From Methanosarcina sp. 2.H.T.1A.6 (GTDB lineage: Archaea > Halobacteriota > Methanosarcinia > Methanosarcinales > Methanosarcinaceae): a DNA stretch of 64,000 nucleotides. Where the stretch lies: the NCBI RefSeq assembly GCF_000979455.1, contig NZ_JJOY01000005.1, positions 62,001 to 126,000 of the forward strand. The letters are read 5' to 3'. A program made the position numbers and the translations under genes. The notes under the pieces are model-generated. The model did not search any database. It saw nothing but the letters and a program-made list of their open reading frames with translations, and had not been told where the DNA came from. Numbering within the stretch: position 1 is the first letter of the stretch; each line of letters begins with the position of its first letter. Shown one piece after another: positions 8,974-17,947 of this stretch.

Positions 8974-10035
8974 ATGTTCCTGAATGAAAACCGAATTGTA
9001 GAAAAAATCTGTGAACTTCCGACTAAACTTGGAGACATCTCCGAAAGCATCTTTGGAGGCATTAGCACCAAAAATGGGTTGCTGCACAGGCTTGCAGTTC
9101 CAGAAGGAAGCGATTCTGACTCGCTTTATCTTTGTGAAGGCCTCTGTAAACCCGTAATTTTAGAGCCTGAACTTATTTATCCCTACGTCTCAGGCGCATT
9201 TTCCGAAAAATTTGCATTTAACCCCTCACCTTATCGTTTTATGCTGCCTTATGAGCTGTCAGACAAAGGCAACAGGAAGGAGGGCAGAATAATCCCTCCA
9301 GAGGATCTGAAAGTCAGGTTCCCTATGGCATACGGGAGAATCCTGGAATTCAAAAATCAGTTCGATCACGATAACTCTCCTCTTGACTCCGCAGACTACT
9401 ATAGTGTAAGGGGCAAGAAACTTCTGGAGTACCTTGGCACTCCGAAAATCATTGCTACCGAAGGCTACCGTTTGCAGGCAGCCTACGACGCTTCCGGAAA
9501 CCATGTATTTGAGGGCGGCTGTGGTATTGTCCTTAAAGAACCGGAAAAATACCCTTATGTAACTGCAGTCCTTAACAGCCAGATTGCCAGACTTTTTCCA
9601 GCAGTTTGCGAGTCTGAGATGGTGTACTCAAGCTCTGTAACCCCTGCAGTAATGAAACGCTTCCCAATTGTATTTCCTGAAGACAGGCTGACTGAGGACC
9701 TGATCACTACTATTTCCGGCTATCTCATGTTCCTTAACCGGCAGAAATATGCAGCAGGAAATGGTGTTGCGGGCTGGCTTGATGAGCTTACGGGCTTTTA
9801 TGAGCAGATTTCAAACCTTCTGGTTATGGATGCCTACTTTGAAGATGGCATTGACCCGAAGCTTCTGAGTGCCCTTGAAGATAATATCCACCCATATGCA
9901 GGAGATATGGAATCTGAATGCAGTGAAAGCCTTCTGAGTGTACTCTACTACATAAAGCAGAAGATTTTCGAAACCTCTAACTTTAAAAAGTATGCATTTG
10001 ATGCCGAATTCTCTGGAGTTCTTAGTTTTCTCTAA
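8974..10035 (+). CDS. Free-standing TaqI-like specificity (target-recognition) domain protein, copy 1
   Basis: A 353-residue protein paralogous over its length to the one at 13245-14351. The start (LGDISESIFGGIST, about residues 19-32), the YP-containing stretch LIYPYVSGAF (68-77), FMLPYE, YGRILEFKNQ, GTPKIIAT (156-163), LQAAYDASGN and VTAVLNSQIARLF follow the order seen in the C-terminal specificity domain of TaqI/Eco57I/PglX-type adenine methyltransferases. No methyltransferase motif (such as NPPY) or nuclease motif is present, so it would be a recognition domain alone. The role is unknown and the family call rests on pattern memory. ATG 8974 aligns with the paralog's start. Confidence 0.55.
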   Translation: MFLNENRIVEKICELPTKLGDISESIFGGISTKNGLLHRLAVPEGSDSDSLYLCEGLCKPVILEPELIYPYVSGAFSEKFAFNPSPYRFMLPYELSDKGNRKEGRIIPPEDLKVRFPMAYGRILEFKNQFDHDNSPLDSADYYSVRGKKLLEYLGTPKIIATEGYRLQAAYDASGNHVFEGGCGIVLKEPEKYPYVTAVLNSQIARLFPAVCESEMVYSSSVTPAVMKRFPIVFPEDRLTEDLITTISGYLMFLNRQKYAAGNGVAGWLDELTGFYEQISNLLVMDAYFEDGIDPKLLSALEDNIHPYAGDMESECSESLLSVLYYIKQKIFETSNFKKYAFDAEFSGVLSFL

Positions 10036-10196
10036 TAAGTAGGAAATCTGAATAACTTCTATTTGAGGTTATTCAGAATCTCACTTTTACTCTTTTCTCT
10101 CAAGCATTTTCCAATATTTGACCTGCTATTTTTTAGATTTGACCCTTTATCCCAAAAATATTTCGCATACTATGTTAGCTGGGATGATCCTCTATT

Positions 10197-10361
10197 GTGA
10201 AACTAAATGCTAAGAAGATCAGATGGATTATCAGTCAAAAGAAGACGGAAGAAAGAATAGGCATAAAATTCTCTGATGAATTTGTGTTTCGAACTGAAGA
10301 TGCTTTGTCAGCATTTAATCCAGAGGAAATCTCCGAGAAGGCTATTTTAGAATTTTGTTAA
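10197..10361 (+). pseudogene. Short ORF, possible transposase N-terminal remnant
   Basis: GTG 10197 opens a 54-residue frame beginning MKLNAKKIRWIISQKKTEER. This resembles the lysine-rich helix that opens several Methanosarcina IS transposases. The rest (FSDEFVFRTEDALSAFNPEE) does not continue as an HTH or catalytic domain, so it is read as a remnant fused to other sequence. No terminal inverted repeats were seen. A genuine small protein is the alternative. Confidence 0.35.
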
Positions 10362-10643
10362 GCTCAGGTCCGGGCTTAAACTGTTCCTGACAGTAGCTGC
10401 GTGGTAACTACAACAGGAACTGAGATAAATTACTTTTGTTGTACATGCAATTTTTTCCGTACCTTCTTTTACCACTAAACAAAAGTTCTTATAGTCTATA
10501 TTTGCTATATTAAAACGCAGTTTATTAATTTTTGAATCACTGGGCAATAAATACAAATAATATTATATATTTTGCACACACGAGACTGCATATAATATAA
10601 CCTTTAACGCAAATTTCGAAAATCATTAGGAAGAGGGGGGCAA

Positions 10644-12434
10644 ATGGAGAGGTCATATCAGATAAAAATATTTCTTTTCATGTGCTTGATATTAAATTAC
10701 TCATGTACCGGAGAACTCGGAGTTTCCCGGGACACAAACAGTTCAAAAACTCTCACCAATATTAATCAAGGTAATATTCTACTTTTCACGGGCAACTATT
10801 CAGAGAATAATGGTGTTCCTGGAAATGCCTTTGTCGCAAAACTCCAGAATGGGACTTCCGATATACTGTATTCAACAATTTACGGGATCCATGAATCAAA
10901 AGTCATTTTTGATAATTCCTCGATGAGGTTAAAATATACAACTACAAGAGACTGCTCTCCAGTTTCTTACTTCATACTTCCGGTTGTAGATCCCATCACT
11001 AATTTTGGAACAGATACATATGTAGGATATTTCAGGAGCTCTTCAAAGACATTCAATTTTTGTAAATGTGCTTCCATTCCATTGATTCACTATCTTGAAC
11101 AATCGAAACAGGTAGGATCACTTTATATCTGCGGCTTTACGCCGATGGCCAAATGCACTTATCAAATTTCAATGGATATAAATACGGACGACCCTGAAAG
11201 TTTCGTTGAACTCAATAGTCCGGGTTCAAGGATGATAATTACCGAAATAGGTAACAAATCCGTCCTAAAAAGCTATTACAAAAGTCCTTCCGGCGAACTT
11301 AAATATGAAACCATATACCTGAAAAATGCCGGTGATAGATCTGATTTCAAAATAATCTTTGACGGGTACAACAAAACAAATACTATCGCCATAAATGATG
11401 GCACATACATAGTAACTCCATTTTATGATCTTGAGAGGCAGAAATTGCCTTATGTGGATTTCTCAAACGGGTACATCAAGTTCACGGGCTTTGTCATCGG
11501 AAAAGGAACATTCCTTGATGTGAATATACATAGCATAGACCAGTATGCGGACAGAAATTTCATAACAGCAATTGGAGATAACAGAATGCTTGCCTTTGGA
11601 CTTGATGGGCCGCATCCGAAAAATACGACGGGGCAGGGCATCAACTACCTTAATAGCAGAGGGGATAAAGGCACAATATGGTTTGATGTAGGACTTCTCA
11701 AGAAGTGCAATGAAACGGAAATTGAATACCTGCGGGGTCTGGTGGAAAACGATTCATGGGATACTGGCATACATTATTCCAAAGAATTGACCCTCCTTCC
11801 CCTCGAAGAAGCATACAGATTAATGGATGAGGAGTATTGGTACGTCTATGAAACAATAGGGGAGAAGCCGACAAACTGGTGTTCTTTGAGAAATAGTGAT
11901 AACATTACACACGCAATTTATGCATATGAAAACCTGGGAATGGTCTGGAGAAATGGAAACTCGGGGGTTCATGCTGAACAAAGTGTCGGAAACCTGGACG
12001 ACGATACCTGGGGATGGTGGGAAACAGCATCATCAGCCGGAATGGCATATCCGGTTTTTACCCACCAAACCGATAAAGACCCTTCTATAAAGTACTCTAT
12101 AAGCTACCCAAAATTCCAGGAATGGGCTGACAACTACGATTCAAATAATGTATCCATAGTGTCGTTTTACGAATATTACATGGTAAATAGCAATACCTAC
12201 GATGCATTTTTTGATTCTCTGGAATATAGGGATGATTATTTCACTTTCAAGGCAAACACAAATGGTGCCCGCGCACTCATAAATGTAAATATAAGTGCCG
12301 GGGACAACACGCAGGTCTACGACAATGCCTCGGGTGAATTCCTCGGTTACAAGGTCGAAGGGGATGGATCAATCACATTCCAGGTTGAAAATAACCACAC
12401 TTACAACATACATCCGGAGGGCACGGAACAGTGA
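10644..12434 (+). CDS. Secreted hypothetical protein (596 aa)
   Basis: No family is recognised. ATG 10644 follows a strong ribosome site (GGAAGAGGGGGG). Residues 8-22 are hydrophobic with a Cys at 21 (LILNYSC), fitting a signal peptide or lipoprotein signal. The mature protein carries several N-x-S/T sites, paired cysteines (FCKCAS), a central part with WFDVGLLKKC and WDTGIHYSKEL, a Trp-rich segment around residues 430-475 and a beta-rich C-terminal domain (GARALINVNIS...YNIHPEG) that could be a carbohydrate-binding sandwich. The WDTGIHYSKE region recalls polysaccharide deacetylases, but no catalytic set could be confirmed. An extracellular location is likely, the function unknown. Confidence 0.65.
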   Translation: MERSYQIKIFLFMCLILNYSCTGELGVSRDTNSSKTLTNINQGNILLFTGNYSENNGVPGNAFVAKLQNGTSDILYSTIYGIHESKVIFDNSSMRLKYTTTRDCSPVSYFILPVVDPITNFGTDTYVGYFRSSSKTFNFCKCASIPLIHYLEQSKQVGSLYICGFTPMAKCTYQISMDINTDDPESFVELNSPGSRMIITEIGNKSVLKSYYKSPSGELKYETIYLKNAGDRSDFKIIFDGYNKTNTIAINDGTYIVTPFYDLERQKLPYVDFSNGYIKFTGFVIGKGTFLDVNIHSIDQYADRNFITAIGDNRMLAFGLDGPHPKNTTGQGINYLNSRGDKGTIWFDVGLLKKCNETEIEYLRGLVENDSWDTGIHYSKELTLLPLEEAYRLMDEEYWYVYETIGEKPTNWCSLRNSDNITHAIYAYENLGMVWRNGNSGVHAEQSVGNLDDDTWGWWETASSAGMAYPVFTHQTDKDPSIKYSISYPKFQEWADNYDSNNVSIVSFYEYYMVNSNTYDAFFDSLEYRDDYFTFKANTNGARALINVNISAGDNTQVYDNASGEFLGYKVEGDGSITFQVENNHTYNIHPEGTEQ

Positions 12435-12533
12435 TCATTTCACTAGAAACAGAAATAACAATGGATGTTTGTTTTTTAAAACAATTGTGATTTATTCCAA
12501 AATCATTTCCCTTTTTTAATTTTTTTTATTGAG

Positions 12534-12652
12534 GTTGTATATCGGATATAGTTGTATATCGGATATAGTTGTATATCGGATATAGTTGTATATCGGATAT
12601 AGTTGTATATCGGATATAGTTGTATATCGGATATAGTTGTATAACGGATACA
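12534..12652. repeat. 17-bp tandem repeat, 7 units
   Basis: Six perfect copies of GTTGTATATCGGATATA (12534-12635) and one degenerate copy (12636-12652) lie 100 bp downstream of the secreted-protein gene. The unit contains the near-palindrome TATATCGGATATA. It is a variable-number tandem repeat. No spacers are present, so it is not a CRISPR. Confidence 0.95.
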
Positions 12653-12794
12653 GACGACTCACTATTCTACTTCTACTTTGTATTTGCTTCATGTATTGAA
12701 CTCCCCAATGGTTTTGAATCTGCAAAAGCATTTCCGGGTACAATACTTTTAGATTTTTGTGAAATGTTTATATACATTGACCTTTTCTAACCCA

Positions 12795-12960
12795 CGGGGT
12801 AAAAGTCTCTCAGGGCAGAATGCCAAGTTTTCCAGTCGGAATCACTGAGACCGTAAAAGGTTCAGATCTTTGCTGTTCAGAAGGATTAATTTCCCTGGCT
12901 CCTAATGCTGCGGGAGCATGAATCTTAATCCAGGCAGATTATTCCCCTCCTTAATGCTCG
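12795..12960 (+). ncRNA. Candidate structured RNA with its own promoter
   Basis: No ORF is present. A strong archaeal TATA element (TTTATATACATTG, 12766-12778) predicts a start near 12795. The sequence then folds. The GTCTCTCAG region near 12806-12814 can pair with CTGAGAC near 12846-12852, and ATGCT/AGCAT (about 12904-12918) forms a GC-looped hairpin. No known riboswitch consensus was recognised. It ends 280 bp before the second TaqI-like specificity gene, so it could be an sRNA or a leader of that gene. Transcription is inferred only. Confidence 0.35.
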
Positions 12961-13244
12961 AAAATTTTAACGAAAAACGATAGTCCTGAGAGAATTTTTA
13001 GCCTTTACAGGTCTGGATTAAAGGAGCCACTTATTAGAAGTTAATATGTATGGTCCAAATCCTTCCGGGTTTTTTATCTACGAGAAATGCATTTTCCGTT
13101 AACCCTTTTGTTTCCGGGATCAACTCTGAATGATTTTTTTTCTGGCGGGAATAAATCATTTTCTGATTAAGGATAAGTCTATTTATAGAAAGGATAAGTC
13201 TATTCATAAATAAATTCCACGATTATAACGAAGTGAAACCTATC

Positions 13245-14351
13245 ATGTTCTGGAGCAAAAACAGTATTATAGAAAAAGTTAGCAAGATTTCGAACACCCT
13301 GGATGATATTTCAGCAGATATTTTTTGTGGGATAAATACTGACAGCGAATATCTGCATAAGTTAAGCCTTTCGGAAAATGACTCTCCTGAAAACCCTTAT
13401 AAATGTATGGGCCTGAACAGGGAGATCAATCTCGAACGAGAACTTGTATATCCGTTTATAGACAGTGCCTTTTCTAACGAATATGCGGTTCACCCATCTC
13501 CTTATTGTTTCATGCTGCCTTACGAAATTAAAGCCGATGGTCTGAGGAAAGGGTGTCGACTCCTTGAACCTGAGGAATTGAAGGAAAGGTATCCCCTGAC
13601 ATATGCCCGGATTACGGAGTTTAAAAACAATTTTAAGCACAATTCCACATTTCTTTCTTCTGCAGATTACAGTGTTGGAGACTGCAAACTGCTGCAGTAC
13701 ATCAATATCCCGAAAATTGTCGTTTCGGATCATTACAGCTTGCAAGCTTCTTTTGACGCAGCAGGAAACAATCTCTTTGAAAAAGGTTGTGGAGTCGTAC
13801 TTCAAGACCCTTCCAGGTATTTTTACGTCCTCGCTGCACTTAACAGTTCAATTTCAAGGGTCTTTTCCGAGATCTGCCAGAATGACAGGCTTTACAATGG
13901 GAGCCTGAATCCGGGAGTTTTAAGGCGTTTCCCTATTGTTTTCCCTGAAGAGAAAAACCTTGAATCTCTGATAAGCACACTTTCCAGCTATCTGACCTAT
14001 ATTCACGGACAGATTTACCGGACTGCTTCTCCTAACATTTCCGGAAGTGAAGACTACGAGCTTCTAAAATTCTATGAGAGAATCGTAAATCTCCTTGTGC
14101 TGGACACTTATTTTACAAAAGATCTTGATCCCAGGTTCCTGGAAATCCTGGAGGAAAATATCGTGCATTTCGGAGAGTATCCAGAAGGCGGAAAATCCGG
14201 ATTCTCCGGTTTTGAAGATTCAAGATGTTTTATGAATGAGCTGCAGGCTGTAAAGCAGAAAATCCTGGACACTCCTGATTTTGGGAAGTGCAGGTTCAAC
14301 AGTGAATTTACCAATATCCTTGCAACTCTTAAAAACAATGGTGTCTGGTAA
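13245..14351 (+). CDS. Free-standing TaqI-like specificity domain protein, copy 2
   Basis: A 368-residue paralog of the protein at 8974-10035. Shared landmarks are LDDISADIFCGINTD, LVYPFIDSAF, FMLPYEI, YARITEFKN, NIPKIVVSDHYSLQASFDAAGN, GCGVVLQDP, LAALNSSISRVF and RRFPIVFPE. ATG 13245 is chosen because MFWSKNSIIEKV lines up with MFLNENRIVEKI of copy 1. A GTG at 13233 would add four residues. As in copy 1, methyltransferase and nuclease motifs are missing. The pair diverged well before the present but kept length and core motifs, which points to selection on an unknown function. A 24-bp-period direct repeat (AGGATAAGTCTATT, two copies near 13170-13205) precedes it. Confidence 0.55.
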   Translation: MFWSKNSIIEKVSKISNTLDDISADIFCGINTDSEYLHKLSLSENDSPENPYKCMGLNREINLERELVYPFIDSAFSNEYAVHPSPYCFMLPYEIKADGLRKGCRLLEPEELKERYPLTYARITEFKNNFKHNSTFLSSADYSVGDCKLLQYINIPKIVVSDHYSLQASFDAAGNNLFEKGCGVVLQDPSRYFYVLAALNSSISRVFSEICQNDRLYNGSLNPGVLRRFPIVFPEEKNLESLISTLSSYLTYIHGQIYRTASPNISGSEDYELLKFYERIVNLLVLDTYFTKDLDPRFLEILEENIVHFGEYPEGGKSGFSGFEDSRCFMNELQAVKQKILDTPDFGKCRFNSEFTNILATLKNNGVW

Positions 14352-14665
14352 GCAAATAAATCGCAATTATCTGGAGTTTTCCTTTAAGGATCTCCACCTT
14401 TTCTGTCAGGGTCCGGGTAATATAAATTTTATATTGAACCCTCCCAATATTTATTTCTAAGAATTTTATATCGTGGACAGTATAATCGTAATCTTATTTC
14501 TCTTTGCTTAAATACATAAATTTATATAGATAGTCTTTATGTTACTATTAAAACGTCTGGTGTTTTTTACTTCTATTTCCTGACTCTCCCCATTCGCTTA
14601 ATAATAATTGTAAAAAGGAAGGTCGTCTTATCAGCCTGCAAATACACACCGTTGCGTTTCCCTAT

Positions 14666-16399
14666 ATGGGGGCATTAATTTTTTCAGGGCTTATATCCAC
14701 TTTGCTTGCAATCAAAGCATACAAAGCCTTTAATTACCGCAGTTTGCCTTTTGCAAAGCATTTTATATTAATTATGCTTTGCATGGCTCTCTGGTCCGTG
14801 AATTACGCTTTTGAAATCGGATTCCTGGATATTGAGTTTAAGTATTTATTTGCCCATCTCCAGTACCTGGGGATCGCCTTTGCTCCTGTAGCGTGGTTTT
14901 TATTTGCAGCCGAATACTCTGGGGTATGCAGGCAGTTTGCACGAAAGTATGAGAAACTGCTTTTTCTTTTTCCCTGCCTTGCAATTCTATTGATGCTTAC
15001 AAACAGTATCCACGGGCTGTACTTTGAAGGTTTCTATCTTGATGCTTCAGGAGGCTTTCCTCTCCTTGTACTTAAGCATGGGCCATTTTTCTGGTTTTTT
15101 TATATCTACTCCTTTGGTTTGATCTTCGCAGGAATCTTTTTCTTTTTCAGGCAGTTTATCCACCTTACCGCACCTTATGGGACCCAGGCAGCCATTGCTC
15201 TTACTGCAGCTTGTGTTCCGGTGATTGGAAATCTACTTCACATAGCAAATATCGGGCCCTTTGAATTTTTTGATCCGACTCCTTTTTCCTTTGCAATAAC
15301 CGGTTTGATTCTCTTCTGGGGCACAATCCAGCATGAGTTCCTTAACATTATTCCAGTTGCCAGAGAGAGTGTGATAGAATCCATGAATGACGGGTACATT
15401 GTTGTGGACTTTTCAAACTCTATAGTGGATATTAATAAGGCAGCACTTGAACTCGCCGGAAAAGTAAGAAAAGAGGTCATGGGAGAAAACTTAAATGGCA
15501 TTTTCGGAGAGGGAGTGGAGATTTTTGGTGATTCGCCTGAGGGAAGTTTCGGCAGGGAAATTTCACTCAAGAGCGGTTTGGAAACAAGGTTCTTCACTGT
15601 CAGTGTCAGTCCCCTTATGACAAGGGATGATGCAGAGGGCAAGTTGGTAATGATCCATGATATTACGGAGATACATCGGTACCAGGAAGCTTTGAAACAG
15701 GCAAACAAGAAGATAAACCTCATGAGCAATATCACCAGGCACGATATTCTCAATCAGGTGAATGTACTTTCAGGGTATACCGAGCTTATCTCGGAAATGC
15801 TTCCTCCGGATGTAAAAGGAGACCGCAGGATCTCAAAATACCTCCGAAATCTTAACAAAGGCATTGAAACAATCCATAGCCAGATCATTTTCACAAAGGA
15901 TTACCAGGAACTCGGAGTTGTTTCCCCTACCTGGCAGTCTATAAGCAACATTGCAAAAGAGGCGGCATTTGCCTTTTCCGGGCAGGGATTAAAGTTTTCC
16001 ATAGAGGATAATGGGCTTGATGTATATGCCGACCCCCTGCTCAAAAAAGCTTTCTACAACCTGTTTGACAATGCAAGAAATCATGGAGATCACGTCAGCG
16101 AGATTGATGTAAGCTCTCATATAGTCGGGGAAAGTGTTGTAATCGAAGTAAAGGATAATGGCATAGGGGTCTCTCCTGTCATGAAAGAACTTATTTTTGA
16201 GAAATCCGTAGGTAGAAATACCGGGCTTGGTCTTTTCCTCGTCAGAGGCATACTTTCCATTACAGGCATGGAAATTAATGAAACAGGAATCGAAGGAGAA
16301 GGCGCAAGATTTGAAATTAGCGTTTCACCGGGAAACTGGCGCAGATCCTCTTCTGAGGGCGGACCTCATGAAATTAAGCAGTACCTGAATAAGCCATAA
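14666..16399 (+). CDS. Membrane sensor histidine kinase (7TM N-terminus, PAS, HATPase)
   Basis: Residues 1-225 hold about seven TM helices of the histidine-kinase 7TM sensor type (ALWSVNYAFEIG, LQYLGIAFAPVAWFLFAAEY). A PAS-like domain follows at about 235-340 (VIESMNDGYIVVDFSNSIVD). The phospho-acceptor box is NITRHDILNQVNVLSGY near 350-370. The ATPase N box LFDNARNHGD, G1 DNGIGVSP and G2 GRNTGLGLFLVRGI are all present. No response regulator is adjacent. The reading frame and family-like sequence continue upstream (QIHTVAFPY). A strong ribosome site (GGAAGG, 14617-14622) lies 43 bases before this ATG with no in-frame ATG, GTG or TTG between them, so the true start may be a non-standard codon. 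Confidence 0.85.
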   Translation: MGALIFSGLISTLLAIKAYKAFNYRSLPFAKHFILIMLCMALWSVNYAFEIGFLDIEFKYLFAHLQYLGIAFAPVAWFLFAAEYSGVCRQFARKYEKLLFLFPCLAILLMLTNSIHGLYFEGFYLDASGGFPLLVLKHGPFFWFFYIYSFGLIFAGIFFFFRQFIHLTAPYGTQAAIALTAACVPVIGNLLHIANIGPFEFFDPTPFSFAITGLILFWGTIQHEFLNIIPVARESVIESMNDGYIVVDFSNSIVDINKAALELAGKVRKEVMGENLNGIFGEGVEIFGDSPEGSFGREISLKSGLETRFFTVSVSPLMTRDDAEGKLVMIHDITEIHRYQEALKQANKKINLMSNITRHDILNQVNVLSGYTELISEMLPPDVKGDRRISKYLRNLNKGIETIHSQIIFTKDYQELGVVSPTWQSISNIAKEAAFAFSGQGLKFSIEDNGLDVYADPLLKKAFYNLFDNARNHGDHVSEIDVSSHIVGESVVIEVKDNGIGVSPVMKELIFEKSVGRNTGLGLFLVRGILSITGMEINETGIEGEGARFEISVSPGNWRRSSSEGGPHEIKQYLNKP

Positions 16400-16682
16400 A
16401 TACAGTTGAAAGGACCAGAATTAAGGTTGCAACAACCACGGCGATAAGTAGCTTACTTTCTTTTTTGTTCCTTTTCTCGGGTCTGGTCCCAAATTCCAGG
16501 ACAGTTCCTAAACTTACTCCAGCTCCAATTCCCATTGCAATGCCTATAGCTGCCCCTTCCGCAATACTATCCAGCGCAGGTCCAAGAATAAAAGCTCCAT
16601 AAAGGCTTCCAAGGGCGGCACCTATGGCAAAGGCTAGTATCATCCACTGGTTTTCTTGCTTATGATCATTCTGTTTTCCCAT
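16374..16682 (-). CDS. Small Gly-rich membrane protein
   Basis: A 102-residue protein with a polar start, two Gly/Ala-rich hydrophobic segments (about residues 14-62, including GAALGSLYGAFILG and AIGIAMGIGAGVSLG, glycine-zipper-like), a basic loop (TRPEKRNKKESK) and a C-terminal TM helix. No family name is recognised. Its 3' end overlaps the convergent sensor kinase gene by 26 bases. Confidence 0.65.
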   Translation of the reverse strand: MGKQNDHKQENQWMILAFAIGAALGSLYGAFILGPALDSIAEGAAIGIAMGIGAGVSLGTVLEFGTRPEKRNKKESKLLIAVVVATLILVLSTVFMAYSGTA

Positions 16683-16850
16683 CTTCTTCTCACCCGTTAA
16701 CTTCTACCTAATCTCTGTGAAGTTTTTTTAATTTATATCTTTTTATATCTTCTTCTTAGTATATTATAAAATAAGTAAATATTCTCTGGAAATCATTCTT
16801 TGAGTTAACAACTACATCTCAAATAATATCTAATTACATCTGGTGACAAA

Positions 16851-17876
16851 ATGAGTGAGATTACCCTAAAAGAGAGATTTGAAAGGGCACTGAAAGGCGA
16901 ATCCCCGGATATGGTTCCTGTCTGTTCGGTAACCCAGACAGGCACTGTCGAACTCATGGATATGACAGGAGCTTACTGGCCTCAGGCTAATTACGACTCC
17001 CACAAGATGGCGGCACTTGCCCTGGCAGGCCATGAGATTGCAGGGTTTGAAAACGTGCGCTGTCCTTTCTGCACTACGGTGCTTGCCGAAACCCTGGGCT
17101 GTACGGTAGCTGAAGGTAGTGTCGATATACAGCCTTATGTTACTGATTTTCCCTGCAAGAAAAAGAATGATGTTAAGAATCTTTCAATCCCCGGTCCTCT
17201 TCTTGAAAGCAGGCGGACATCGGTAGTGCTGGATGCGGTTGAAATTATGAAGAATAACGTCGGGGAAGATGTGCCTGTTGTTGCAGGGCTTGTGGGTCCT
17301 GCCGGACTTGCCTCTATGCTTGCCGGGATGAAAAACTACCTAATGTGGTTTGTGACAAACCCTGAAGTTATTGAGGAACTCATGGGAACTCTGACCGAAG
17401 CCTGTATAGAATACTCTAACGGTTTGCTGGAAAGAGGGGCAGATGCCGTAGTGCTTATAGACTCCGAAGCCGGCCCTGATATTATTGCCCCTCAGATGTT
17501 TGAGGCATCTGTTTTTCCACTCTACAGGAAATTCTGCAGGGAGGTTAAAGGATTAAAAATCCTCCATATGTGTGGGGACGCCACAGCTGTCCTTGACCCT
17601 CTTGCAGATGCCGGGTTTGAAGGAATCAGCATTGAAGAGAAGGTGGGCGTCAGTTTTGCAAAGAGAATTGTAGGCAACCGGGCACGCCTGATAGGAAATG
17701 TATCTCCCTCTGATACCCTGCTGACAAAAGGGCCTGAAGAGGTTATAATTGAAGCCCGGGCATGCCTTGAAGATGGAATCGATATTCTTGCTCCAGGCTG
17801 CGGGCTCGCTCCCCATACTCCGCTCGAGAATATAAAAGCGCTTTTCAGGGCAAGGGATGAGTACTGCTCATTGTGA
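16851..17876 (+). CDS. MtaA/MtbA-family methylcobalamin:coenzyme M methyltransferase
   Basis: A 341-residue uroporphyrinogen-decarboxylase-fold enzyme that moves a methyl group from a methylated corrinoid protein to coenzyme M in methylotrophic methanogenesis. VCSVTQTGTVELMD near the start, the zinc ligands H-x-C in LHMCGD (about residue 239) and Cys in LAPGCG (about 315), and the end TPLENIKAL are close to MtaA (methanol) and less like MtbA (methylamines). No mtaBC, mtmBC or corrinoid gene is nearby, so it is an orphan copy and its methyl donor system is unknown. GGTGA lies 6 bases before the ATG. Confidence 0.85.
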   Translation: MSEITLKERFERALKGESPDMVPVCSVTQTGTVELMDMTGAYWPQANYDSHKMAALALAGHEIAGFENVRCPFCTTVLAETLGCTVAEGSVDIQPYVTDFPCKKKNDVKNLSIPGPLLESRRTSVVLDAVEIMKNNVGEDVPVVAGLVGPAGLASMLAGMKNYLMWFVTNPEVIEELMGTLTEACIEYSNGLLERGADAVVLIDSEAGPDIIAPQMFEASVFPLYRKFCREVKGLKILHMCGDATAVLDPLADAGFEGISIEEKVGVSFAKRIVGNRARLIGNVSPSDTLLTKGPEEVIIEARACLEDGIDILAPGCGLAPHTPLENIKALFRARDEYCSL

Positions 17877-17947
17877 ATCTTTCGGAGGGGCTTTAGGAAG
17901 AACCTGCGGAGGCTGTTCTTTTAAAAAGTCCCGGGGAGTTTCTTCAC

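Noticed and set aside
12534-12652. Possible CRISPR array
   Set aside because: The units are contiguous 17-mers with no unique spacers.
12795-12960. Known riboswitch (TPP, cobalamin, FMN, fluoride)
   Set aside because: None of the consensus core sequences could be found, so it is reported only as a candidate RNA.
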